NCBI GenBank assembly: GCA_032622095.1
Contig: CP136069.1
Coordinates: 162,183,043 to 162,247,042 of the forward strand
Direction of reading: 5' to 3'
Origin: Siphonodentalium dalli
Taxonomy: Eukaryota; Mollusca; Scaphopoda; Gadilida; Siphonodentaliidae
DNA: 64,000 nt
Shown here: positions 47,381 to 57,999 of the stretch, piece by piece
Layout: every line of letters begins with the position of its first letter
Position numbering within the stretch: position 1 is the stretch's first letter
The notes under the pieces: generated by a model
Told to the model about the DNA's origin: nothing
Seen by the model: the letters and a program-made list of their open reading frames with translations, nothing else
Databases searched by the model: none
Position numbers and translations under genes: made by a program

Positions 47381-48033
47381 GTCGAAGAGATTGATATAAG
47401 TCGTGTCCATAGAAAATAGTTCATTTAAATAAAATGTCTATAGGCCTTTGTGATATTGCCACTTTTCAATAGAAGACAATAATGATTATGACGCCATAGC
47501 GTCAAGGGAAATAATATATATATATATGTGGAAGTGATTCACAGTGAGCTAGCAAAATGGATATGTATATCGTTTGATGTCTTTTGGGTTGAGTTATCTA
47601 TATAGGTGAAGAAAAAAGTGAATACTTACTCTGATGTGAGACATATTGCTACCATTTTCGAGCAAATTATGACAGTTATGTTAAAGAGAAGTCTTAATAT
47701 ATCAATCATATACCACTATTTTGCAACTAAATCTACCCAAGCATTTAGGCTAGCCTTCAGATTTCTGATAATGATATATTTTCTCTAACTTTTATAACAG
47801 CCTGAATATATCTATCATTGAACACTATTTGGCAACTATAGCTACTTCATAATTGAGACTAGGCTTTAGCATATAGTAAAATTTAGCATAATTGACGCAA
47901 GATCACTGGGAACAAACAACATTTTTTACGATCAGATATTTGATAGTGATTTAGTTTCTCTAAATTTATAACAGTTTCATTTTCAATTAGATTGTAACAC
48001 TAGGATATGATCTCAATTTTATTAATTTTGCAG
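47107..48033. other. Intron with (AT)15 microsatellite
   Basis: Contains an (at)15 tract at 47344-47373 and a shorter one near 47514-47526. No gene or other repeat recognised. Confidence 0.7.
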
Positions 48034-48222
48034 AGATTTCGTGTCCATCGCCCATTAGTCTTTCTCCTAATGGAAGTTACAGTGAAGCTAACTGTATCAA
48101 TGGGTTCCGGTACGAGAGTTCCTGCTTTGCCAGCTGTGATGCTGGATTTTTGGCGAGTCAATCGTCCACGCTGATATGCCGCAGCTCTGGAACCTGGACA
48201 ATTTCCACAATAACATGCATCG
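48034..48222 (+). CDS. Sushi exon (triplet 2, second sushi)
   Basis: Sushi module, phase 1-1, 189 bp. Acceptor attaattttgcag, donor gtaaga. Six cysteines: ISCPSPI, ANC, the C-x3-C step SCFASC, DAGFLAS, LIC and closing ITC. Trp is present (SGTWTIS). As after the other second sushi modules, the last base joins the following exon to start a HYR domain with Asp. Confidence 0.96.
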
Positions 48223-48644
48223 GTAAGAGGTTTTACCAGTCGATTTAATGATTGATCCAGGCCAAATTTGATTTTCCAATTAACCCTCTCTTTACTAAAT
48301 ACTTATTTATGAGCTGTTTTCTCAGGACATATTAGCATATATGTGTCATGTCATGCTGTCATGTCATGTCATCGGGTATTATAGCGACTGGTATTCAATC
48401 TTATTAACAGGTGCCACATGTTGTTCAGATTGTATTTCATCATGCGTATCCAGATTTAATAGATGGGTGATTATTATATTGACTAAATAATGAATGCTGC
48501 ATAGTGGGCCCTTTGTGAGCACGCTACCTGACTATGTCACGTCCCACAACTGTCCCTATAATTTGTTTTAGTGAGTATATCATGTAAGCCCCTCCCTATG
48601 TGTTGCTTTTCTCTAATGAGTTTCCGTCCATTATTCCATTTTCT

Positions 48645-51003
48645 AATAGACACATGCAAATGAGACCTCTGACGATGGCATATGTACATGGCTTTCGAAA
48701 TACGTCACAGGTCGTGCATTTATTTCAAGGTTGGTTGGGGTTTTGAAAACAGAGTAACCCGAGGAAACACACTAATCGTTAAGGTTTCAATAGGCTCGGT
48801 TCCAGAACGTTCCATAATCGAATTCCCATATGACATGCCACTTATTTAATCATTCGACCTATTGGAATAAAGCACACTTAGACGGAAGCCTCATTACTCT
48901 CTCCCGATATACGGTTGTTAGAATAGTAACATCACCTGGCTACATTATCCGTAATATTATTAACAAATTGGACCAACCAACCATACTAAGAATTAATATG
49001 GCCTATGTTATGAGCAAAGAAGATTGAAGAAATACATCTAAAATTGTCAGATTCAATCACATGCGATGATTGAATTCCGACAAATGGTATGTTGGTTGTG
49101 CATATGGCTTGGATCTGTATGATGATTTACAACTCATTAAGTGGCACACGCTTGAAGGATAAAGAGCGTTTACTTTATTAATTGGGAGATTTCGCATAGT
49201 ATACCATAAAATATACGATGTGTAATGAGATATCCTAGCATAGGTATGTAAATAGATGACTGCCAGTGCAGATATGCTATCGGAGTTTGTTGAAAAGTTG
49301 TGCGTGGTGTGGAAAAATATGAATGAAATATGTGAAACCATTACGTTATACTATACAATGACGCACATGATTTCACAAAACGCTCTTGAAAATAAACAGT
49401 AACTGTGATGGGGCACAACATGACAAAATGTGTGTTAATGGTTACTTCTAACGTGTGCATAGCTGGTTACAATAATGACAACGCATTGAATTTATGGACG
49501 ATACTGGTGTAATACAATATTAATATGTGGGTTTTTACACATGTGACGACGCTCACGTAAATGGATTGCATTATTAGAAGTGCCCAAAACATTCCAGAAA
49601 CAGGTAAATATTCTAAGTTATGGGACGCTTAGTGGTCGGGTATGGTTCCATGTGAGGCGAAGTGAGATTAATATTAGGCGAGGCTGTAGGCCGAGCCTAA
49701 TATTGATCTCGATGAGCCTCACATGACACCATGTCCAACCACTAAGCGTCCCGTATTGTATTTATTATGTCAGTGGACAAAATCCAGCATATCCCTTTAA
49801 TCAATCGTCGCTGTAATTTATTGTAATTTGGTAAGATAAATGTGTCGTCTATGGCCATTAACATATGTAACGTCAAAGTGACGTGTCATGGGCATTGAAC
49901 GTCAACGCATTGAGTCAATTGCTAATTACCAGAAGTAGAAAAACTTGTTGAGTTTGATAGTTAACTTATGAGTAGTTAGAATTCGCAGATATATCGCATA
50001 CAGGTTTTGGTACATGATACTATGTCTTTAAATTTACAGAAAATGATTTCCGACAGATATCCCCCTTCTTTTGGCCAAAATTATTACCGGGCGACTGAGT
50101 TTCTGAAAAAAAACAAGATGGTGCATAAGTACCTTATATTGATTTCATATTAGGTCACCGACCTAATATGGGTTCATATACCGTCACCATATATCGACGC
50201 TGATTGACTAATTGCAAGAGCTGACATAATAAAACGCATGTTGTGTTCATATTGTGTGTATGGCGATGGCTGGGTCTGCAAAAATTAACTCATAAGTTTA
50301 CAGTGAAGAAGCCGAGATTATGACTGCCGGTTAAGCAATATATGGTATCAATTAATGCATGTAATGGTGTTAATTAGATGGTTGCACTGGCTTGTCGCTG
50401 TATGGCGATACAAATAACATATGAGAACATTAGGTAGTGCACATGTGGAAATGAATAGTGATACCTAAGGCATACCAATACAACAGAGTCCATATGAGTG
50501 TTCATTGCTTTAAGTATACTTGCTTTGGTGACCGTAGACAAATTTTCATTTCTTATCGAATTGACCATCTATCGACCGGAATGGCACATATACTTTTTGC
50601 CGTTACATAGAGTGAATGGTTCCGGAAGTTTCGAAACTATTTAATCAATTATTTCCATAGAAAATAAAAACATCCAATAGGAGAAACCCCACGCTTGTAA
50701 ATTCGTTTGAATATTCTAAGGTACATTTCAATAGGGGAATGAATCGATATAATTGCAGTGGAGATTGAATACCGGTGAGTGGACATGTCTACTCTATTTT
50801 TCGGGTACATGCAAATAATACCTTTGACAATGGCAGAGAGTCACTGTTTTAAATACGCGACAGTGTCGTGGAGTTATTTTAGTGTGGCTGGGGGTTTTGA
50901 AAACAGAAACCCGAGGAAACACCCTCAGCATTAAGGTTTCAATGTGCTCGGTTCCTAAACGTTCCATAATCCATTTTCCATATATCATGCCACTTATTAT
51001 TCC
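48645..51003. repeat. Two copies of a ~205-bp dispersed intronic repeat
   Basis: 48645-48848 and 50790-51003 align in the same orientation over about 205 bases. Shared words are ttggggttttgaaaacagag/tgggggttttgaaaacagaa, acccgaggaaacac, taaggtttcaat, ctcggttcc, acgttccataat and catgccacttatt. Non-coding and diverged. The stretch between (48849-50789) has only the hairpins at 49622-49752 and 50147-50168. Confidence 0.8.
49622..49752. repeat. Palindromic hairpin repeat
   Basis: 131-bp inverted repeat. Arms begin and end gggacgcttagtggt / accactaagcgtccc, continuing through ccatgtgaggc and gcctcacatg to a centre aggcgaggctgtaggccgag. The centre resembles that of the 17.2-kb hairpin (gaccgagcctttggcgaggt). 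The two may belong to one palindromic MITE family. Confidence 0.85.
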
Positions 51004-51944
51004 CGAATAATAAATATAAAGACATATTATAATAAAGCATACATATCTGTAGATGGGAACCTATTAGAAAATGGAATACATGGCCGGAAACCAATTAGAA
51101 AAAACATCGTGTTGCATCTGTTACTCAGAATACCAATCCCTATCTTTCGTCAAGCCCGATTAAGTATCTTTCGTAATTATTCAATCGCATGTGTATTAAT
51201 TTGGAAGGAAGGAATAATATTAGTCGATAAATATATGATATACCGACCTACAGGCTTTATATACTCTGAAAAACTTGCCAAAATGAAAAACTTGCCAAAA
51301 TCATAGCCATTTTCCAACTTTTTTCTATATTTCCCAGAGATATAAAACAATCAATCTTCATGTCTGCCACATCAAGAATATGGTAAGGAACGCTCTTGTA
51401 TATTGTTCCAAACTGAAGAATAACATTTATTTCTAAGTTTTGTTATTTGAATAAGTCTGTAAGTGGCATATTAAGTCTGTATACATATATCTATATATAG
51501 AAAAGGAATGACCATTATGTCTGTGTGTCTGTCTGTTCGGATTTTTCACCCTGAACTCTGGACAGATTTCACACAAATGTGGTGGTGACTAGGGGTTCCC
51601 TGGTGGATGTTATAACGGTGTTAGTTTTTAATTAAATAAATAAAAACAAACTATTCGGGCAAGGTTACAATCTAAAGAGTGATACAATTCATTTTAAAAA
51701 TTTGAATTTCTAATAATTGTTTTTAATCCAAATATTTAAACTATCGAATTGTGGCCGCCGCTGAATAAGGGCTCTGTCAGTGATAAAAGTGTGCACGAAG
51801 CGCACACAGGGGCCACTGGCCACTCGAACACTGAATAAAGGTTCCCAGCTACTTCAACATAATTAACAACTGTTTTGTTCTCTGGTGTATCAAAGGTATG
51901 TTTCAAGCTTCATTCCGCCAGGATGGCTGGTATCCATTACCGTA
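51004..51944. other. Intron, no feature seen
   Basis: A tgtctgtgtgtctgtctgtt leader of a dispersed repeat lies near 51517. No coding region. Confidence 0.4.
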
Positions 51945-53060
51945 ATAAGTATAATATGATCATACGCAAGCGTAATTAATGAACCAACGCTAAAACAATC
52001 AAATATGGGGCCCCGGTTCCTGCATGTAGCGTTTAAAACAATTCTTGTCAAAATCACTTTATAGATTCCCACCAAGGCATATGTTTGTTGGGGTAATTAT
52101 AAATAGTTATATATGTTGTCGAGAGTGCATGGAACTGAAACTAACCATTAGGCTTATATTACTTGGCGTGCTGGGGGAGGATGTCCATTCCAATCATAAC
52201 ATGTCATCATGTCAATTTCAACGATATAGTCGACAAACAACGTCATCGTGTAACTTTCACCATTGACCGAATTCGCGTGGAAACTGAATGTATCTTCTGC
52301 TTTGTTCATAAGTATGTGTTTTCATTCTATTCAAGAAAATAGGATATATAACATAGTCGTATAAGAGCGACGTATTTTATCCCAAAGGGTTAAACAGATG
52401 CGGAGATTTAAACCAGAAACTTTTAGAAACGCAAACATGTTCGGTAGCGAAATATTTCACCGATAGATCACTACGCTACCAATACGCCATACCGCATGGA
52501 ATTCCAAAGAAGTAAGCAAAATAAAATAAAGCGACAAAGTATTTGGACAAATTGACAACATAATCATGAATCGCGAGAGTTTGGGAAAAATGTTAATTAG
52601 GCCACGAAGCGATTGGGATAACTCTTGAGCAGGAATGGGGAGAACTATATTTTTACACGTAGGGGTGAGCGGCGCGGTCGGTGTCAACTTTCTTTCCAAC
52701 TTATCGATCGAAGAAGACGGTCACCAATTTTTGAAAACCCTCCCTCCCTCCCATTTTTCGTGGTTGTTGGAGAGCACACAGGGTTGATGTCTTTGCCCCC
52801 CCCCCCCCCCACCTTTCGGGGTTTGTTTTTGATGGCGGCGGTTATTGCGCCTCAAAAATTGTTAATTGTTTTTATTATTATTCATGTATCGGCTTCCTGT
52901 AATTATGTTTTGCTAAACAGGTAGCTAAAACCGCATTCCATTGTTTGTCTTTATTTTAACCCTGTGGGATAAATATATATATGGATTATCAGATGCATGT
53001 AAGTATGCAGACTTACGATAACAATCACATCCACATTAAATATTATCTTATTCCCTTTCG
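51945..53060. repeat. Intronic segment paralogous to 37611-38330
   Basis: Second copy of the intronic paralogous segment, split by about 600 bases (52345-52970) that contain a run of 15 C at 52796-52810. Collinearity resumes at about 52981 (ggattatcagatgcatgtaa against gaattatcacatgcatgtat near 38241). The open frames within are not supported as genes. Confidence 0.6.
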
Positions 53061-53883
53061 CATGGTATAATCTCTACAGAACCATGCAGTATTGATCAAC
53101 TGCTGTGCATCAGTTGGAAAATAAAGCTTTGAAATACACATAGATCGTGTTGAGTTGTGGTGATTTTAGTTTATTTATGATTTGATCCAGTAGAGTGCCG
53201 TAGTAGACCCGTTAGAAATTCATTATGGAACTACTTTCCCAGATAAATAAAAATAAATATATGATTTTATGACGTTTATATAAATAGGAGAATGTTGTAC
53301 ATCGACTGATTTGTGTTGGCCTCTTGACAGCCGATTACGACAATAATGCTTCAGGCCCACCGATCTACATGTACTGTGCGACATTCGCACTCCCAAAATT
53401 CAAAAATTGGAGCGTCGTATCATGATTTGTGAGACTACATTCTTCACATTCTACTGATGTGTTACAAAAGAAATAAATACATGACACATTCACGTGGATA
53501 TTAAAGAAAGGAATTTATATCTAGTTATGTTCGACAATACACGTCAGCGGTGTGTGTGTAGTCGAATCTGACCAGAATATTTGCTAATTGTATTGTCGAA
53601 TTGGCTTTCTTGAGCATTAAAGGAGGACCATCAAGAGAGAACATACAATGTAATGCATTTCTACTATACTATCCTGTTTTATTTAGTGACAAGTTCAACA
53701 AGGGTACGTCATGGTGTCCATGTGTCTGCGCTCTGTGTTTGAATCTGTCTAGCACATGACAGGTCACATGATTTTTGCGAATTCAAAATAATCCGCAATC
53801 TGAGTCGCAGGTTTAAATATCCTCCGAATTGTATGTGTTTAGAATTATAAAGCAAATCTGAATTTGATTGACGCGATTTGCAG
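53061..53883. other. Intron ending in a decoy acceptor
   Basis: Unremarkable intron DNA up to a cgatttgcag acceptor-like site at 53874-53883, which is the first copy of the duplicated acceptor described next. Confidence 0.5.
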
Positions 53884-53932
53884 ATATTGAACCTCCCGTG
53901 ATTACCTCATGTCCGGTTGACTTGATTTGCAG
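53884..53932 (+). pseudogene. Duplicated 5' end of HYR 3 exon with its own acceptor
   Basis: 49-bp tandem duplication of the acceptor and first 16 codons of the HYR 3 exon (unit starting atattgaacctcccgtgatt, two or three differences from the real start at 53933). Because 49 is not a multiple of three, splicing to this upstream acceptor shifts the frame and meets a TGA at 53937-53939. The upstream site is therefore a decoy or a route to nonsense-mediated decay. Confidence 0.92.
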
Positions 53933-54184
53933 ATATTGAACCTCCTGTGATTACCTCATGTCCTGTTGACCAGGCTGTATACCCTGCTGCTGGAGATACA
54001 TCAGTGAAACTAGCCTGGTTACCAGTCGCAGCCAGAGATAACTCTGGACGTGTCACTATCTCACAAGAGCTTGGACCAGCAGTAGGAACGATAGTCCAGG
54101 ATGGCGATTATTCAATAATGTTCTCAGTCAAAGATCTGTCAGATAACATAGGGAACCCATGTACTTTTACAATAAGTGTTGAAG
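53933..54184 (+). CDS. HYR domain 3 exon
   Basis: Complete HYR domain in one exon, phase 1-1, 252 bp. Acceptor ttgatttgcag, donor gtctgt. The translation opens D-IEPPVITSCPVDQ, continues VKLAWLPVAARDNSGRVTIS and DYSIMFSVKDLSDNIGNPC, and ends TFTISVE. All hallmarks of the family are present: PP, CP, W..A.DNSG, G-N-x-C. The start at 53933 and not 53884 is chosen because only the second acceptor gives an open frame. Confidence 0.96.
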
Positions 54185-55074
54185 GTCTGTTGTTGTTATT
54201 CTGATATTTTCATTCTCAAACTGTTACATACAGCATAAGAGAACACAATAATGACGCGATCACATTATGACAATTAATTTATATGGCCTGTTGCTATTCA
54301 TCGGAAAGCTCTCGGTTATTATCCCGAAGTTAAAGGGACCCAGACACTCGCAGTATGTACATATTTAAAAAATTTAAAATGCTAAAAACATCAAAAGAAC
54401 ATGAAGATATAGATAAACTTTGTTATCCAATAATGAAATGTTGCATGTTGAAACTATTGCTATGTAAACAAGACAGAGTGATTTGACAAAAAAAGTAATG
54501 CAATTTATTTTTCAATGTAATTGTTGATGATAGTTGTTTTTCAGAATTTTATGTTATTTAGCATTAATTATCCACTTTGAAGTCATGAGTTCCTTTAAAA
54601 TAACATAATTATTATTATCAAATCTTTATTATATAATATGTTGCACACTCTACTGCTTTATGATGCAGCTGACATTTGTATCGTATGAATATTTTAATAC
54701 ATATTTTCATAGACAGTTATTGGTGTACTTATCGTTTCAATTGGTGTATATAATATACAATATAATGTAACGTAATTTGGACTTGAACATGCATGCATTG
54801 GGTACTTTAAATATTGATTTATAGTGTAGGCCTATATAACATTATGTAAAACAAACAAACCAACTAAATTGCTTATTATATGTAAGGATATACATTGGAA
54901 ATAAGGTATATCCCACTCTGTCATATATATGTATTCGCATTAATAATTATTCAATGCAGCGAAAGTAGTAACATGTATTGTGATCTGTATTGCATTTGAA
55001 TGCTTATACGTGCTCTCCACCATTGGAGGGAATTTAAAAAGGAATATTATACATATGTACATAAACATTTACAG
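54185..55074. other. Intron, no feature seen
   Basis: AT-rich intron between HYR 3 and the next sushi. No feature recognised. Confidence 0.6.
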
Positions 55075-55293
55075 TTGTTACGTGCAGCATATTAGAGTAC
55101 TCAACAATTGACTACATGGACATGAATTGCACACACACAGACGCCATCTTCGGGACGAGCTGCAACATGTTCTGTTTGGGGGCTTATATACTGACTGGCT
55201 CTGACGTCATCACATGTGATAAACAGGAATTCTCGTCAACTGGATCGTGGGTGTGGGCAGACGGACAAGAGAGACCAAATTGCTCTCCTCCTG
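55075..55293 (+). CDS. Sushi exon (triplet 3, first sushi)
   Basis: Sushi module, phase 1-1, 219 bp, the longest sushi exon here. Acceptor aacatttacag, donor gtgggt. Six cysteines: VTC, MNC, the C-x3-C step SCNMFC, LGAYILTGSD, ITC and closing PNC. The Trp region is extended (SSTGSWVWADGQERPNC). The final SPPG forms the joint to the next sushi. Confidence 0.95.
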
Positions 55294-56827
55294 GTGGGTC
55301 TAATGTAGAACTAATCTCAGTTAAATATGTATTCGTCAGTTTTAAAGTTACTATAAAACATGAAGGTGTGGCAACAAATTAACAACCAGTGTAAATTAAT
55401 TCAGGTGTTCCAGACCTCGAGTTACAATAACAACATAGTGTCTTTCATCTAACAATTATTGTTCCAAAAATGTTACATCATAAACTGAATCTAAATAAAA
55501 ACTGAAATATAGGTTTCATTAAATTATCTTTGAACCACGGGTGCTGTACCCAATTTTGAAGGATCGATAGCGAATCTACAAATTTCATTGGGTGGCTGAT
55601 ATATTTGTGCCGACAGACAGAAAAACCTTATAATTTACAGTTGCTCCCTTTCATCCATCATGATCTCAGCAACATCGTACGAGTTATTTGACATAGAGCG
55701 AGATATAAACATAGTGCACCTTAAGTGGCCAGTTTCACACATGTCCGATTTCCGGTTGTGTTGCTGGAAACGGTCCGTTTCTTTCTATCACACATGTTCG
55801 TTTCGGCCCAATAACTGACGAGTGTTACTGGTGCTTTCTCTCATATTTAGGGACACGGAAATGGTGGAAAGTACAATGTCATTTCGACATTCTCATAATC
55901 CATGATCTGTACTTTTGATGAACATAAATTCGTTGCATACCTGTGAGTGAAAAAGGGCAGTATTCTATAATACTACACTTCATACCAGAAGATATAACCA
56001 AAAGAATGTATAATCGTTAATGCCATTTTAAGTCCGAGACAATAACTGAACGTGACAGATGCGTTTTCCGGACATTTGTGAAAGATGACAGTATCTATTA
56101 AACGATGCGCTAAACGAATCCGCAGCACGGACATGGAAGCAAGCTTTACAAAGGTGCTCACATATTTCAGCAGCCCTTTGAAATTTTGAAATTGAGAATT
56201 TTGAAGCCAAACATGAGATAATTTAGTTGATTGATAACTGATTTTGAGGATTACTATGAAGTTCACTGTAGTTTCCTCAGATAATAATAGGCAAAGTAAC
56301 AACAGCATTATACCCCAATATGCAACATATGCATGTTATGCTGTGTATCTATAACAGATGCACTGGACACCTCATTAACTATAGTAATATTGAGTTGTAT
56401 TCCGTTCAGCTCCGAGAAAAGAATGTTTGACCAAGCTGACTTTTTTGCTGAGAGCAAGGGAACAACGGCCCCCGCATGTCAGATTCCCTTGAACTACAAA
56501 CACACACATATCCTCACTCTAACTCACTCACTCACTCACTCACACACATCAGTTCTTCTATGAGATGGAGGGGTGAAAATAAAGTAATACATATACGCGT
56601 AGTATGAATATACCTGTATATGTAGATAGTTCACATCACTGATGCTATTTAATACTTACTTCGTTCTGAATCCACCCTACTGTGAATAGAAAGCAAACTA
56701 CATGTATAGGTCTATTGTGAGCCATTATTGTAAGGAAATATTGCGTACATTAATATTTTGACAATGTATATTATACGAGGCATTCCTTTTCGAACCGTAT
56801 AATTATATGACTGAATTAATTTTTCAG
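55294..56827. other. Intron, no feature seen
   Basis: Contains a tcactcactcac microsatellite near 56517-56545. The open frames 55973-56308 (minus) and 56333-56563 (+) lack recognisable domains. Confidence 0.5.
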
Positions 56828-57016
56828 CGACATGCCCAGTACTAGCTCCTCCGACCAATGGGGTCGTCGCCTGTGATACATGGGTCGGAGGGGAGCTCTG
56901 TGCACCTCAATGTATGTCTGGTTATGACATCGCGAATATCAATCTTGAGTCGATGCAGATGTTCGTTTGTAGCGGATCTGGCTGGCTGCCTGTCGATACT
57001 GTACCTGACTGCACCC
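56828..57016 (+). CDS. Sushi exon (triplet 3, second sushi)
   Basis: Sushi module, phase 1-1, 189 bp. Acceptor aatttttcag, donor gtatgt. Six cysteines: ATCPVL, VAC, the C-x3-C step LCAPQC, MSGYDI, FVC and closing PDC. Trp is present (GSGWLPV). The last exon of the gene seen in the window. By the pattern the next exon should be HYR 4, but none is found before 64000. Confidence 0.95.
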
Positions 57017-57296
57017 GTATGTATAGTAACTACATGTATATGATAATAGTCATACGTTTTTTAAATGTTTAATCTGATTTACCATAAATATAAAAATTGT
57101 TAATATATTTTCTTTACCTAACAGCAACATATATTTCTGGTTTATGGACGTATCCTGCAAATTTTGTCGCCAGATTGCAAAACAAATTATGATTGCTTGG
57201 TCTATGATCATGTTGACCAAAATATAAATCATGTGATGCAGAACATAGTTGATTGATCTGTATTTTCCTTTATTTTCCGTCTTTTTCATCATTTAA

Positions 57297-57739
57297 CGGT
57301 ACTCAATCGGAATTAACGCTCACCAATGACTATTTCTGTGGCTTCGCTGGTGAAAAATATTGTATTCGAGTCGAGGAACCCACCCATCAAAGCTCAGAGT
57401 GATCAGATATCGATTTTTTAAATTTGTTGTTTCTTGAAATGTGTAATAATTTGTGGCTCAGAAAAGAGTCTTTAAACCGATGGTCTCGGACAAAATTGCG
57501 GATGAAGATGGATAACTCTAAAATCAAGTGGTAACACCGCCAAATTTCGTGATACGCAAGTTATGATACGTCAATATTTTTTCATTGAACATGTTCATAA
57601 ATAGCACGTTTTTGGGAAATTTTATCCCATAGTTGACAGAGGTTAGCATTATTTTGTTGCGATTCTGATAACAAAAGCGTATTTTGAAGAAATGTTGTAA
57701 CTTGATGATATGGGGACTGTCTGATCGGATTGAGTCCCT
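57297..57739. mobile_element. TTAA-flanked MITE, AT-rich copy
   Basis: 443-bp element flanked by TTAA (57293-57296 and 57740-57743). Ends: cggtactcaatcgg at the left, and the complement of agggactcaatccgat at the right. It is the same family as 2818-3284, and in the same orientation as the interrupted copy at about 58000-63607. Non-coding. Confidence 0.82.
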
Positions 57740-57999
57740 TTAAACTGTTTTACGGGAGGAAATAGCTCGGTTTATTTTTAGAATATGAATGATCGTCGTT
57801 TTTCATAATATCTTTTGAAATGCATGCACATATCACTGATTGTTGATTGTTGTGGTGGAGATGAATAGTTATTAATGTTCCCTGCTGCATCTCCTATTTC
57901 CAACTCAAACGTTCTTAAACCAGGTTATGATATTAGTGTGGCATAATATACAAATTTAATCATATCCCTGGAGGGTTTGATGGTCAGAAATAGACTTCT

